Positions 25,268-34,258 are shown, numbered from the stretch's first letter. The stretch is 64,000 nucleotides of DNA from Streptomyces roseifaciens (GCF_001445655.1 NZ_LNBE01000004.1:1984001-2048000), one strand, 5' to 3'. The notes: generated by a model not told the origin, from the sequence alone. Numbers and translations are program-made.

Positions 25268-25861
25268 TCAGGCGCCGTACGGGCGGGCGGCGCGCGCCTC
25301 CCGCAGCGACAGGGCCCACCAGGTCAGCTGGTCGATCAGGACCTTGGCCGCGCCGGAGGCCTGCTCGCCGGCCTCCGCGTCCAGGTGGCGGCCGTCGTCG
25401 TCGAACTTGCCCCAGGGGTTGTGGAAGCTGACCTGCTCGCGGATGGTGACCGCGTGCAGCTCGGTGAAGACCGGGCGCAGGTGCTCGACCGCACGCAGAC
25501 CGCCGGAGAGGCCGCCGTACGAGACGAAGCCGACCGGCTTGGCCTGCCACTGGGTGTAGTGCCAGTCGATGAGGTTCTTCAGGGACGCCGGGTAGCTGTG
25601 GTTGTACTCGGGCGTCAGGACGACGAACGCGTCGGCCTGCTCCAGGCGCGGCGTCACCTCGGCGAGCGCGGCGGCGTCCTCGGCGGTGGGCTCGGCGCTG
25701 AGGCGCATCGGCAGGGGGTGGAGGGCGAGGTCGACCAGGTCGACCTCGATGTCACCGTGCCGGGCGGCCTGCTCGGTGAACCACTTGGCGACGGTGGGGC
25801 CGAAGCGCCCGTCGCGGGTGGATCCGACGATGACGGCGAGTCGGTAGCTGCTCTCGGACAC
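25268..25861 (-). CDS. NADPH-dependent FMN reductase (quinone reductase-like)
   Basis: The 197-residue flavodoxin-fold protein has the phosphate-binding loop GSTRDGRFG (about residues 13-21), LTPEYNHSYP and the GGLSGG loop contacting the flavin, as in ArsH/ChrR-type NAD(P)H:FMN or quinone reductases. GTG 25861 is the start. It is near an HxlR regulator, a usual pairing for quinone or electrophile defence. Confidence 0.88.
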   Translation of the reverse strand: MSESSYRLAVIVGSTRDGRFGPTVAKWFTEQAARHGDIEVDLVDLALHPLPMRLSAEPTAEDAAALAEVTPRLEQADAFVVLTPEYNHSYPASLKNLIDWHYTQWQAKPVGFVSYGGLSGGLRAVEHLRPVFTELHAVTIREQVSFHNPWGKFDDDGRHLDAEAGEQASGAAKVLIDQLTWWALSLREARAARPYGA

Positions 25862-26086
25862 GATGGGCCCTTCTGGGAGACGGGGCGGGTGGGTGGCGGC
25901 CCGTGAGCCGTTGACCAGAAGTCTGGAATCTCAAGTCCGGTTGAGGTCAAGGGGCGTTGACCGGCCTGGGGGGTTTGCCGGGGAAAGTGGCGAATTTGAA
26001 TGTCACTTTTCCGCTGCCGGAGAACCGCCCGAGAACCGCCCGAGACCTGCCCCGAGGCCTGCCCGGAGAGCCGCCCTCCCGCCGCC

Positions 26087-26115
26087 GTCGGATCGCGTCG
26101 GATCGCGTCGGATCG
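26087..26115. repeat. Short tandem repeat GTCGGATCGC x3
   Basis: Three 10-bp units (the last lacking its final base) lie just outside the end of the acetyltransferase gene. Nearby, 26020-26060 has three degenerate 11-bp GAGAACCGCCC-like units. The gap 25862-26123 holds no gene. Confidence 0.45.
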
Positions 26116-26123
26116 TCGCCGGA

Positions 26124-27365
26124 TCAGAACACGTCGGCACACCACGGCCGCCGCCCCGTGCGCAGCAGGGCGTCCGCGCGGCCCAGCGCTCCGGGGGTCT
26201 CCTCGTCCACGCGGCCCAGCGCCGCGAGCCGTACGGCCGACTCGTCGCCGAGCAGCAGGCTCCCCAACTCCGCGACGGACAGGGTGAGATCGGCCGGCCG
26301 GTTCGTGGGGGCGCAGGAGGCGCCGTCGGGGCCGGCCTCCAGCAGGAAGCGCCCGCCGGCCAGCCCGGACCGGTCGGTGACGTCGAGGACGAGCGATCCG
26401 GCGACGGGGTACGTGCGCGCCCGCAGCAACTCCGGTACGTCCAGCGGCCGCACCCACAGGAAGTCGGCGTGCGTGATCACGCGCGCGGCCCGCGGGTCCG
26501 GCAGCAGCAGCGGCAGGATGTCGTCCGGCGCGCGGTGGCCGGTGCGGACGCGGGTGATCCAGTCCGCCGACAGCAGGAACAGCCACAGGGCGCGCTCGGC
26601 GGCGGGGGTGACCGCGACGAGGTCCAGGACGGTCGCCGTCTGGTGCGGCAGCTTGGCCTCCCACCGGTCGTCGGACGTGAAGGCGAGGAGCCCGTCGACG
26701 CTGCCCTCCGCCGACCGGTGGAGCAGGTAGAACGGCTCGGTCCACGGGCCGTCGTCCATGGGGAGCGCGCCGGTGTTCCGCCGCCACCACACGTCCGCAC
26801 GGTCGACGAGGCCGTGCCGCACGGCCCGTACCCGCTCGTACAGCGCGGGCCCGTGCTCGCGGACCTCGGCGGCGTCCACGTAGTCGACCCGCCCGCCGTC
26901 CCCGGGGCCCGAGTGGCGCGGGTCCAGGCCGGTGCGGGCCACGTCCACCTCCCACTCCGTGACCCAGGCGGCGGGCCCGAAGCCGAAGCGGCCGTAGATC
27001 GGGTACTCGGCGGCGATCAGCGTCGCCGCGGCGTCGCCGCGCTCCTTGGCCTCCCGCAGGTCGCGGTCCGTCATGCGGCTGAGCAGCCCGCGGCGGCGGT
27101 GCGTGGCCGAGACGCTCACGTTGCTGACGGCGTTCGCGGTCACCGAGGCGCCGCCGGGGACGCTGAGCCGCTGCGTGAAGCTGCGGTAGGTGGCCACGCA
27201 GCGGCCGTCGTCGAACGCGCCCTGGGCGCGTTCGAGGTCCATGAGCTCGCGGCGGAAGACGAGCTCCGTCTTGCTCACGGAGGGCGGGAGGAGGTAGCCG
27301 GTGCGGCGGGCCCGGACCCAGTTCGGAAGGTCGGCGTCGGTGATCGTACGGATGTCGAGGCTCAT
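26124..27365 (-). CDS. Eis-like GNAT N-acetyltransferase
   Basis: The 413-residue protein has the Eis layout: an N-terminal GNAT domain with acetyl-CoA loop [11 protein letters not shown] (about residues 89-99), a second, degenerate GNAT-like domain, and a C-terminal SCP2-like sterol-carrier domain. The C-terminal Phe supplies the carboxylate that serves as the catalytic base in Eis. Family members acetylate aminoglycosides, peptides or polyamines. ATG 27365 starts the conserved MSLDIRTIT region. Substrate cannot be told from sequence. Confidence 0.88.
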   Translation of the reverse strand: MSLDIRTITDADLPNWVRARRTGYLLPPSVSKTELVFRRELMDLERAQGAFDDGRCVATYRSFTQRLSVPGGASVTANAVSNVSVSATHRRRGLLSRMTDRDLREAKERGDAAATLIAAEYPIYGRFGFGPAAWVTEWEVDVARTGLDPRHSGPGDGGRVDYVDAAEVREHGPALYERVRAVRHGLVDRADVWWRRNTGALPMDDGPWTEPFYLLHRSAEGSVDGLLAFTSDDRWEAKLPHQTATVLDLVAVTPAAERALWLFLLSADWITRVRTGHRAPDDILPLLLPDPRAARVITHADFLWVRPLDVPELLRARTYPVAGSLVLDVTDRSGLAGGRFLLEAGPDGASCAPTNRPADLTLSVAELGSLLLGDESAVRLAALGRVDEETPGALGRADALLRTGRRPWCADVF

Positions 27366-27430
27366 GGCCGCGACGCTAGGTGCCCGCGCGTGGCGGCCGC
27401 ACGTGGATTTCTCCGGGCCCGGGCGGGCGC

Positions 27431-27454
27431 CGGCGGGCCTGCGGAGGCCCGCCG
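27431..27454 (-). terminator. Hairpin downstream of rsiG
   Basis: CGGCGGGCCT, loop GCGG, AGGCCCGCCG is a perfect 10-bp stem between rsiG and the acetyltransferase gene. The following 27470-27535 contains short GACGTC/GGCGTC repeats. Confidence 0.55.
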
Positions 27455-27539
27455 CTCGGTCGGCGCGTCAGGACGTCGGGACGCTGGGACGTCAGGGCGT
27501 CAGGGCGTCAGCGCGCCCGTGCGCCGCCGCGTCCGTGCG

Positions 27540-28130
27540 TCAGGCGAGGAGGTCGTCCACCTGTGCCTCCCCTTCGCGGTACCTGCGGGCGATCTCGGCA
27601 CTGCAGTCGTCCGCCGTCCGCTGCAGCTGCTGGCGCCGCACCGACACCTGCCGCTCGTACGACGCCAGGCGGCCCATCGCCTCGTGCAGCTCGGCGTCCG
27701 TACGGGCGCCCAGGTCCGACAGCTCGACCTCCGACAGCATGTCCTCCGCCAGCCGCCGGTACTCCTCGCTGTGCGGCGTGCCCACCGTCACGTGGCGGGC
27801 GGACGAGCGGTGGTCCGAGGGGCCGTCCGCGAGGATCTCCGACAGCCGGTCCACGACCAGGCGGGCCATGACCGGGGCGCCCGGGGAGGAGCGCCGGGCC
27901 AGCTCGGCCCGGAGGATGTCGACGCGGCCCTGGACGAGCCGCCGCACGTAGCTGAGGTCCGCCTCGTCCCGCCGGGCGTCCCCGCGGCGGGCGCGCAGCT
28001 CCACCAGGCTCAGCTCACCGAGGCTGCGGCCGGGGGCGTCCGCCTGCCGGCCGGAGCGCTGGCTCGGCGGCCGGGGCTGCAGGCTGTCGGCTGCCTTGAG
28101 CATGGGGCCGTCCTCAATGGGTGTGGTCAT
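27540..28130 (-). CDS. rsiG: RsiG, c-di-GMP-responsive anti-sigma factor for WhiG
   Basis: The 196-residue helical protein contains two exact copies of the c-di-GMP-binding motif E-x3-S-x2-R-x3-Q-x3-D that defines RsiG: Glu56-Ser60-Arg63-Gln67-Asp71 and Glu159-Ser163-Arg166-Gln170-Asp174, one on each of two antiparallel helices. RsiG holds the sporulation sigma factor WhiG inactive when loaded with c-di-GMP. ATG 28130 with GGAAG upstream is used. whiG itself is not in the window, as expected for Streptomyces. A hairpin terminates the gene. Confidence 0.93.
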   Translation of the reverse strand: MTTPIEDGPMLKAADSLQPRPPSQRSGRQADAPGRSLGELSLVELRARRGDARRDEADLSYVRRLVQGRVDILRAELARRSSPGAPVMARLVVDRLSEILADGPSDHRSSARHVTVGTPHSEEYRRLAEDMLSEVELSDLGARTDAELHEAMGRLASYERQVSVRRQQLQRTADDCSAEIARRYREGEAQVDDLLA

Positions 28131-28282
28131 GCGCGTCTTCCGTTCCCCTCGGGCGGTGTGCGACCGCATCACGTTTGCCCGCACAAGGCACCGCCTGCAC
28201 GCATCGTGCCACTGTGTGAGGTCCGGGCGCAGGGTCTCCGCACCCGAACGGACCTGGATGGACGCAGGGCATCATGGTCCGT

Positions 28283-28708
28283 ATGCGTGCAGTGGTGCAG
28301 AGGGTGGACGGAGCGCGGGTCGTCGTGGACGGCGAGACCGTCGGGGAGATCATCGGACAGGGGCTGTGCGTCCTCGTCGGGGTGACGCACGACGACACCC
28401 CGCAGAAGGCGGAGCAGCTCGCCCGCAAGCTGTGGTCCGTACGGATCCTCGAGGACGAGAAGTCGTGTTCGGACGTGGGGGCGCCGCTGCTCGTGATCTC
28501 CCAGTTCACTCTCTACGGTGACGCCCGGAAGGGGCGGCGGCCCACGTGGAACGCGGCTGCCCCCGGCGGGGTGGCGGAGCCGCTGGTCGACGCCGTCGTT
28601 GCGCACCTTCGTGCGCTGGGGGCGCAGGTGGAGACGGGCCGTTTCGGGGCGGACATGAAGGTCTCGCTGACGAACAACGGCCCGTTCACGGTCATCGTGG
28701 AGGTGTGA
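28283..28708 (+). CDS. dtd: D-aminoacyl-tRNA deacylase
   Basis: The 141-residue enzyme starts with the family sequence MRAVVQRV and shows SQFTLYGD and the C-terminal NNGPFT motif with the Gly-cisPro pair that excludes L-amino acids. It removes D-amino acids from mischarged tRNA in the cytoplasm. ATG 28283 is preferred over ATG 28274; seven bases upstream of it is CATCAT, so the message may be leaderless. The loop after RILEDE is shorter than in E. coli DTD, as is typical for Streptomyces. Confidence 0.92.
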   Translation: MRAVVQRVDGARVVVDGETVGEIIGQGLCVLVGVTHDDTPQKAEQLARKLWSVRILEDEKSCSDVGAPLLVISQFTLYGDARKGRRPTWNAAAPGGVAEPLVDAVVAHLRALGAQVETGRFGADMKVSLTNNGPFTVIVEV

Positions 28709-28711
28709 CGG

Positions 28712-28767
28712 CCGGTTCGGCACCGCCTGCCCCCGGCCCCCACGGAGCCGGGCAGCGCCGAAACCGG
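28712..28767. terminator. Long imperfect hairpin between dtd and ygfZ
   Basis: CCGGTTCGGC pairs with GCCGAAACCGG, with inner GC-rich pairing, between convergent genes. Confidence 0.5.
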
Positions 28768-28821
28768 GGCGCCGCCCCTGCCGGGCTCAGGCCGTAAGCC
28801 CGGCGAACCGCGCCGGAGGCG

Positions 28822-29805
28822 TTACGGCTCGACCACGACCTCCTGCGACGCCGCCGTCTTCTCGCCCACCAGCAGCGGGGCGTCCACCGCGACGTTCCGC
28901 TTGACCAGGGCCAGGGCGATCGGGCCCAGCTCGTGGTGGCGTGCCGACGTCGTCACGAAGCCCAGCTGGCGGCCCTCGGGGCCGTCCGAGGCGAGCCGTA
29001 CGGGGGCCCCGTGCGGGGGCAGGGAGACCTCGCTGCCGTCGAGGTGCAGGAAGACGAGGCGGCGCGGCGGCTTCCCCAGGTTGTGGACGCGCGCCACCGT
29101 CTCCTGGCCGCGGTAGCAGCCCTTCTGCAGGTGGACGGCGACGCCGATCAGGCCGAGCTCGTGCGGGATGGTGCGGTGGTCGGTCTCCAGGCCGAGCCGC
29201 GGGCGGTGCGCCTCCACGCGGAGCGCCTCGTAGGCGAGGACGCCGGCGGCGGGGCCGTGCGCCGCCGCGAAGGTCTCCAGCGTCGCGCGCGGCAGGAAGA
29301 GCTCCCGGCCGTGCGCCGTCTCGCGCGCCTGCACTCCCTCGGGTGCTTCCGCGATCGAACCCGCGGGCAGGTGCACCACGGCGAAGTCGTCCGTACGGTC
29401 GGCGACCTCGACCTGGTAGAAGAACTTCATGCTCTCCAGGTACGCGATGAGCGCGTCCTGGGTGCCGGGTTCGACGTGGGCCCAGGTGGTCCCGCCGTCG
29501 TCCACGAGGGACAGGGCGTGCTCGATGTGCCCGTTGGCGGAGAGCACGAGCGCCTCGGTGGCCTCGCCGGGCGGGAGCGCGCTGACGTGCTGGGTGAGCA
29601 GGAGGTGCAGCCAGCTCAGCCGGTCGGGCCCGGTGACGGTGATGACCCCGCGGTGCGAGAGGTCGACGAATCCGGTCCCGCCGGCGAGCGCGCGCTGTTC
29701 GCGGAAGAGGTCGCCGTAGTGCGCGGCGACGCCCTCGTCCGGGGCCTCGGCGGCGACGGCGCCGGGCAGCGACAGCAGCGGGCTTGCTTTCGATTCACGC
29801 GGCAT
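28822..29805 (-). CDS. ygfZ: Folate-binding protein YgfZ (Fe-S maturation)
   Basis: The 327-residue protein belongs to the GcvT-like YgfZ family; the diagnostic motif KGCYRGQE (about residues 227-234) is present with its Cys. YgfZ uses tetrahydrofolate to support assembly or repair of certain Fe-S enzymes. ATG 29805 begins 11 nt after the nur stop on the same strand, so the two are probably co-transcribed. Confidence 0.92.
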   Translation of the reverse strand: MPRESKASPLLSLPGAVAAEAPDEGVAAHYGDLFREQRALAGGTGFVDLSHRGVITVTGPDRLSWLHLLLTQHVSALPPGEATEALVLSANGHIEHALSLVDDGGTTWAHVEPGTQDALIAYLESMKFFYQVEVADRTDDFAVVHLPAGSIAEAPEGVQARETAHGRELFLPRATLETFAAAHGPAAGVLAYEALRVEAHRPRLGLETDHRTIPHELGLIGVAVHLQKGCYRGQETVARVHNLGKPPRRLVFLHLDGSEVSLPPHGAPVRLASDGPEGRQLGFVTTSARHHELGPIALALVKRNVAVDAPLLVGEKTAASQEVVVEP

Positions 29806-29815
29806 GCGGCCAAGC

Positions 29816-30265
29816 CTACGGCGCGGCCGGAGGCTCCTTCGAGGCGAGCCCGGCGGAGCAGGCCGCGCACCGGCCGAAGATCGCGAAGTGCTTCATGTCC
29901 GTCTCGAAGCCGAAGTCCGCGCGCAGCTTCTCCGTGAAGGCGGCGGCCACCGAGAGGTCGGCCTCGATGACCTCCGTGCAGTCCCGGCAGACCAGGTGTA
30001 TGTGGTGGTGCCGGTCGGCGAGGTGGTAGGTGGGGGCGCCGTGCCCGAGGTGGGCGTGGCTGACCAGGCCCAGCTCCTCCAGCAGCTCCAGGGTCCGGTA
30101 GACGGTGGAGATGTTCACGCCGCCCGCGGTGCGCCGGACCTCGGTGAGGATGTCGTCCGGTGTCGCGTGCTCCAGCCGGTCGACCGCCTCCAGGACGAGC
30201 TGGCGCTGCGGCGTCAGCCGGTACCCGCGCCTACGGAGGTTGCTCTGCCAGTCGGTGTCCACCAC
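29816..30265 (-). CDS. nur: Nickel-responsive Fur-family regulator Nur
   Basis: The 149-residue protein has the Fur winged helix (about 10-80; NISTVYRTLELLEELGLV) and metal-site residues HHHIHLVCRDC, plus a second CxxC (CAAC) near the C-terminus for structural zinc. The sequence closely matches S. coelicolor Nur as I remember it, including the H-rich loop that forms the Ni site. Nur with nickel represses sodF and nickel uptake genes. ygfZ follows directly. Zur and Fur are less likely because of the characteristic sequence. Confidence 0.92.
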   Translation of the reverse strand: MVDTDWQSNLRRRGYRLTPQRQLVLEAVDRLEHATPDDILTEVRRTAGGVNISTVYRTLELLEELGLVSHAHLGHGAPTYHLADRHHHIHLVCRDCTEVIEADLSVAAAFTEKLRADFGFETDMKHFAIFGRCAACSAGLASKEPPAAP

Positions 30266-30307
30266 CCTCCCAGTCTAGGCAGCACCGCCCCTTCCGGCCC
30301 CCCTTCG

Positions 30308-31330
30308 TCACGCCTCCCGGACCTCCTTCAGGTAGCGGGCGAGGGCGGCGATGGCCGCCGGGTTGCGGGGGCTCTCGACGAGGTCGACGTAGTCGAGGAC
30401 GAAAATGCGGTCGTTCTTGACGGCGGAGACGTCCGCGAGCGGCGGGTAGGACTTGAGGAATTCCTTCTTCTGCTCAGCGGTCACGTCGCCGTAGTTGTTG
30501 ATGACGATCACGTCGGGATTGCGCTCGACGACGGTCTCCCAGCCGACGGTGGGCCAGCTGTCCTTGAGGTCCTTCATCACGTGGTCGCCGCCGGCCTTGG
30601 TGATGATGTCGTGCGGGCCGGCGAAGGCGCCGGAGGTGATGGCCTTGTCGCGGCCGTCGTCGTAGAGGAAGACCGTGGGCCGCTTGCCGTCCGCCGGCAC
30701 GGTCGCCTGGGCGTCGGCGACCTTCTTCTTGAAGTCCGTGACGAGCTTCGCCGCCCGGTCCTCCACCCCGAAGATCTTCCCGAGCGTGGTGAGGTCCGTG
30801 TAGAGGGCCTCCAGGGGCGGCATCACGCCGCGCGCCTTGCCCGCGCCGCCGTTGCGGCAGGACTCGGTGAGGACGTACGAGCCGACGCCGAGCTTCTTCA
30901 GGGCATCGGGGGTGAAGCCGTTGCCCTCGTTGAAGCCGTAGTTCCAGCCGGCGAAGACCATGTCGGCCTTCGCGTCCAGGACGAGCTCCTTGGTGATCTC
31001 CTTCTTGGACAGCCACTTCACCTTCTCGTAGCCGTCCTTCCACGGCACCGACTCGCGGTCGGCGCGGTAGTCCGGGGCCACGTAGCCGGCCATGCGGTCC
31101 TCCAGGCCGAGCGCGAACATGATCTCGGCGATGTTGACGTCGTTGGTGACCACGCGCTGCGGCACCTTGTCGTACGTCGTCCTCACCCCGCAGTTCTCGA
31201 CGGTCACGGGGTGGCGGCCGGAGGCCTTCTGTTCCGTGTCGCCGCCCTCGGTGACCTTCGCCCCGCAGCCGGTGGCCAGGGCGAGGGAGGTGAGGGCGGC
31301 GAGGGCGGTACGGGCGGTGCGGGAGGCCAT
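30308..31330 (-). CDS. Cobalamin/corrinoid-binding ABC transporter lipoprotein (BtuF-like)
   Basis: The 340-residue protein has a signal peptide with lipobox LATGC (Cys about 22) and a type III (TroA/FepB/BtuF) binding fold; GLEDRMAGY and WETVVERNPDVIVI are typical. It is the last gene of a permease-ATPase-binding protein operon whose leader is a cobalamin riboswitch, so B12 or another corrinoid is the probable ligand. A ferric siderophore would be the alternative if the riboswitch were not present. Confidence 0.85.
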   Translation of the reverse strand: MASRTARTALAALTSLALATGCGAKVTEGGDTEQKASGRHPVTVENCGVRTTYDKVPQRVVTNDVNIAEIMFALGLEDRMAGYVAPDYRADRESVPWKDGYEKVKWLSKKEITKELVLDAKADMVFAGWNYGFNEGNGFTPDALKKLGVGSYVLTESCRNGGAGKARGVMPPLEALYTDLTTLGKIFGVEDRAAKLVTDFKKKVADAQATVPADGKRPTVFLYDDGRDKAITSGAFAGPHDIITKAGGDHVMKDLKDSWPTVGWETVVERNPDVIVINNYGDVTAEQKKEFLKSYPPLADVSAVKNDRIFVLDYVDLVESPRNPAAIAALARYLKEVREA

Positions 31331-31343
31331 GACAGGGGTGTCC

Positions 31344-32117
31344 TTACGAAGCGGGCAGGCGGTCGAAGAGCAGGCGCGTCGCGCCGGTCTCGGGGTGCGG
31401 CACGCGGTGCGCCCGGACGCCGAAGACGTCGGCGAGCAGCCCGGCGGTCAGCACCTCGTCCGGCGGCCCGGAGGCGACGATGCGGCCGCCCCGGATGACG
31501 TAGAGCACGTCGCAGTGCGCGGCGGCGAGGTCGAGGTCGTGCAGGGCGGCCAGGACGGTCGGGCCCGCGTCGCGCACGAGCGCCAGCACCTCCAGCTGCT
31601 GGGCGATGTCCAGGTGGTTGGTGGGCTCGTCCAGGACCAGCACCTTCGGCTCCTGGGCCAGGGCGCGGGCGATCAGGACGCGCTGCTTCTCGCCGCCGGA
31701 CAGCGTCGGGAAGCTCCGCCCGGCGAGGTGGTCCGCGCCCACGCGCTCCAGCGCCGCCGCGCACACCTCGCTGTCGCGTGCCGTGACCCGGCCGGCGGAG
31801 CTCTGGTGCGGCAGGCGGCCCATCGCGACGACCTCGGCCACGGTGAAGTCGAACTCGCTCGCCGACTCCTGCGGCAGCGCCGCCAGCCTGCGCGCCCCCT
31901 CGCGGGCGCCGAGGGCGTGGAAGTCGTCGCCGTCGAGGCGGACGGTGCCCTTGGCGGGCCGCAGCGCCCGGTAGGCGCAGCGCAGCAGGGTCGACTTGCC
32001 GCTGCCGTTCGGGCCCACGAGCCCCACGAACTGCCCGCTCCCGGCGCGCAGCACGACGTCCGACACCAGCCGGGCGCCCGCGACCTCGATCGACAGGTCC
32101 TCGATGTCCACCTGCAT
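31344..32117 (-). CDS. Cobalamin-type ABC transporter ATP-binding protein (BtuD-like)
   Basis: The 257-residue ATPase has Walker A GPNGSGKST (about 34-42), signature LSGGEKQR, Walker B VLVLDEPTNHLD and switch His in AALHDLD. This is the FecE/BtuD subclass. ATG 32117 overlaps the permease stop by one base (TGATG), which implies coupled translation. Confidence 0.92.
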   Translation of the reverse strand: MQVDIEDLSIEVAGARLVSDVVLRAGSGQFVGLVGPNGSGKSTLLRCAYRALRPAKGTVRLDGDDFHALGAREGARRLAALPQESASEFDFTVAEVVAMGRLPHQSSAGRVTARDSEVCAAALERVGADHLAGRSFPTLSGGEKQRVLIARALAQEPKVLVLDEPTNHLDIAQQLEVLALVRDAGPTVLAALHDLDLAAAHCDVLYVIRGGRIVASGPPDEVLTAGLLADVFGVRAHRVPHPETGATRLLFDRLPAS

Positions 32118-33247
32118 CAGGCACCCCCGAAGGTGTAGCGGCGGCGCCGCATCAGCAGGACGAAGCAGGGCACGCCGATGAGGGCGGTGAGGACGCCGAC
32201 GGGCAGCTCCACGGGCGCGAGCAGCAGCCGGGAGGCGATGTCCACCCACACCAGCAGCACGGCGCCCAGCAGCGGGGCGACGGCGAGGACGCGGCGGTGG
32301 TCGGCGCCCACGAGCATGCGGGTCACGTGCGGGACCATCAGGCCGACGAAGCCGATCGCGCCGCTGACGGCCACCACGGCGCCGGTGACGGCCGCGGCCA
32401 GGACGAACAGCCCGCGCCGCAGCCGCTCGGGGTCCACGCCCAGCGCGGCCGCCGTCTCGTCGCCCATGGCCAGGGCGTTGAGGCTGCGCGCCGTCCACAG
32501 CAGGGCGCCGATCCCGGCCAGCACGACGGCCGCCGCGATCGGCACGGACGACCAGGTGGCGCCGCCCAGGCTGCCGAGCAGCCACATCATGGCCGAGCGG
32601 GAGGCCTCGCCGCGGTCCGCACTGAAGATCATCAGGGTGGTGACGGCGGAGAACCCGTAGTACATCGCCGAACCGGTGAGGACCAGCCGCAGCGGCGTGA
32701 GGCCCTGCGGCGTGCGGGCCGCCAGGTAGACCAGCACCATCGCGGCGAGCGCCGAGGCGAACGCCGCCCCGGACAGCGCCCACACGCCCAGCGCGCCCAG
32801 CGCCCCGAAGAGCAGCACGGCGTTGGCGCCGATCGCGGCGCCCGAGGAGATGCCCAGCACGAAGGGGTCGGCGAGGGCGTTGCGGACCATGGCCTGCACG
32901 GCCACGCCGACGGCGGACAGGCCCGCGCCGACGACCGCGGCCAGCAGGGCGCGCGGGAAGCGCAGCTCCCACACGATGGTGTACGCCGAGATCTCGCCGG
33001 GGGAGATGCTCCCGCCGGTGAGCCCCGCCCGCAGGAAGCGCAGCGTCTCGCCCCAGGTGACGCCCGCGGCGCCGAGGCCGGTGCCGCAGAGCACCGAGAG
33101 CAGCAGGGCCGCGGCCAGGCCGGCCAGCAGCGGGGGCAGCGGCAGCCGCCGGGCCGGGGCTGCGGGGCCCGGCGGCGCGCCGGGTGCGGGCCCCGCAGCG
33201 GGCTCCTTGGAGCCCTTGGGGCAGACGGCCGGGAGATCTGTTGACAC
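32117..33247 (-). CDS. Cobalamin-type ABC transporter permease (BtuC/FecCD)
   Basis: The 376-residue permease has a Pro/Ala-rich cytoplasmic N-terminus and nine to ten hydrophobic helices, with the FecCD signatures ELRFPRALLAAVVGAGL and GAIGFVGLMVPHVTRM. GTG 33247 is the start. It is the first gene after a cobalamin riboswitch and a 19-bp hairpin whose 3' arm contains the GAAGG ribosome-binding sequence, so its translation is probably repressed when cobalamin is bound. Confidence 0.92.
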   Translation of the reverse strand: MSTDLPAVCPKGSKEPAAGPAPGAPPGPAAPARRLPLPPLLAGLAAALLLSVLCGTGLGAAGVTWGETLRFLRAGLTGGSISPGEISAYTIVWELRFPRALLAAVVGAGLSAVGVAVQAMVRNALADPFVLGISSGAAIGANAVLLFGALGALGVWALSGAAFASALAAMVLVYLAARTPQGLTPLRLVLTGSAMYYGFSAVTTLMIFSADRGEASRSAMMWLLGSLGGATWSSVPIAAAVVLAGIGALLWTARSLNALAMGDETAAALGVDPERLRRGLFVLAAAVTGAVVAVSGAIGFVGLMVPHVTRMLVGADHRRVLAVAPLLGAVLLVWVDIASRLLLAPVELPVGVLTALIGVPCFVLLMRRRRYTFGGA

Positions 33248-33257
33248 GGGGTGCGTA

Positions 33258-33313
33258 CGCCTTCGCCTCGGGCCGCGTCCCTACGTACGGAGGAGCGGCC
33301 CGAGGCGAAGGCG
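33258..33313 (-). promoter_or_regulatory. Expression-platform hairpin of the cobalamin riboswitch
   Basis: A perfect 19-bp stem (minus-strand arms at 33313-33295 and 33276-33258) with an 18-nt loop ends 10 nt before the permease GTG. Its 3' arm contains GAAGG, the only ribosome-binding sequence, so folding would hide it; it could also act as a terminator although no T-run follows. Confidence 0.65.
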
Positions 33314-33364
33314 GTCGTGTGCCCGGGTGGTCCCCTCGCAGTCCACGGCGAGTTGTGCGGGGAG

Positions 33365-33475
33365 CGTGCGCCGCCGTGGGTGATCGGGCTTACGGAAAAG
33401 GCCCCGAAGGGCCTTCCGTCCACCGTTGCGGGTCAGCGCCGGAATTCGACCGGACTTCCCCCACGGGGCGCTGTG
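33365..33475 (-). ncRNA. Cobalamin riboswitch
   Basis: On the minus strand the conserved core is clear: GGGAAGTCCGG at 33460-33450, AATTCCGG, then GCTGACCCGCAACGGT (B12 box region, 33437-33422), a P6-type hairpin GACGGAAGGCC...GGCCTTTTCCGT, and AGCCCGATCACCCACGG (33390-33374) corresponding to the conserved strand after it. It lies between the stop of the nitrobindin-like gene and the B12-type importer, which is a usual location. Ends are approximate. Confidence 0.82.
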
Positions 33476-33494
33476 AAGTTGTGGATCCTGCGGC

Positions 33495-34091
33495 TCAGCC
33501 GGTGTAGGGCGTGCCGTCCGGGTTGTAGAAGGCGACGCCGTCGGGGGCGTCCTCGGGCAGGCTCGCCGCCCACTCCTGGAGGCTCTTCTGGTCGGCGATC
33601 TTCTTCAGGTGCGCCGACATGTAGGGGCGCAGCGGCACCTCGGGGGTGGCCTTCTCGCCGACCCACATCAGGTCGCCCTTGACGTAGCCGTACAGGCGCT
33701 TGCCGCCGCTGTACGGGCCGGACGCCTCCGTCCGCGCGACCGCGTCGGTGGCCAGGTCGATCTGCGGCTTCTGGTCGGCCAGCTCGCCGTACCAGACCTC
33801 GGCGACGCCCTGGTCGCGGACCATGACGATCTCGACCTTGCGGTCCTTGTCGATCCGCCAGAAGCCGGTCTCGCTCTCCAGCGGGCGCACCATCTTGCCC
33901 TCGGCGTCGAGCACCCAGCTGTGCGACGTGTACTCCAGGAAGTCACGGCCGTCGTGGCTGAAGACGACCTCCTGCCCGAAGTTGCACTTCTCGGCACCCG
34001 GGAAGTCGGCGACGCCCGCACCCTCCCACTTGCCGAGGAGGAAGACGAGGGGCACGAGGTCCGGGTGGAGGTCGGACGGAATCTCGATCAT
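33495..34091 (-). CDS. Nitrobindin/FABP-like heme-binding beta-barrel protein
   Basis: The 198-residue protein has the nitrobindin N-terminal motif GKWEGAG (about residues 20-26) and the beta-rich pattern of the THAP4/nitrobindin (FABP-like) family, which binds ferric heme through a C-terminal His; HLKKIAD near residue 155 is the likely region. It could bind NO or detoxify peroxynitrite in the cytoplasm. ATG 34091 is the start. The riboswitch begins right after its stop. Confidence 0.85.
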   Translation of the reverse strand: MIEIPSDLHPDLVPLVFLLGKWEGAGVADFPGAEKCNFGQEVVFSHDGRDFLEYTSHSWVLDAEGKMVRPLESETGFWRIDKDRKVEIVMVRDQGVAEVWYGELADQKPQIDLATDAVARTEASGPYSGGKRLYGYVKGDLMWVGEKATPEVPLRPYMSAHLKKIADQKSLQEWAASLPEDAPDGVAFYNPDGTPYTG

Positions 34092-34131
34092 GGGCTCAGA
34101 CGATCTGTGCGAGAGCGGACAACGGGGCGGG

Positions 34132-34233
34132 TCAGCGCTGGCCCTGGTACAGCTTCTTCCAGGTCAGGCCGGCGAACGCGAGAACGCCGACGGCGACCAG
34201 CACGAGCAGGGTGGTGAAGACTGCCTCAAGCAC
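34132..34233 (-). CDS. Small single-pass membrane protein (33 aa)
   Basis: A short frame from GTG 34233 to TGA 34132 encodes one hydrophobic helix (TTLLVLVAVGVLAFAGLTW) with a basic KKLYQGQR tail, that is, a membrane miniprotein. GAGGAG lies 7 nt before the start. It precedes the nitrobindin-like gene on the same strand with a 40-nt gap. Function unknown; too small for most gene finders. Confidence 0.65.
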   Translation of the reverse strand: MLEAVFTTLLVLVAVGVLAFAGLTWKKLYQGQR

Positions 34234-34258
34234 GAGCGCGCTCCTCGTCGGGAGTGAG

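Noticed and set aside
25863..28385. An 840-codon open frame on the plus strand
   Set aside because: Shadow of the Eis-like acetyltransferase and rsiG on the other strand; composition is that of antisense GC-rich DNA.
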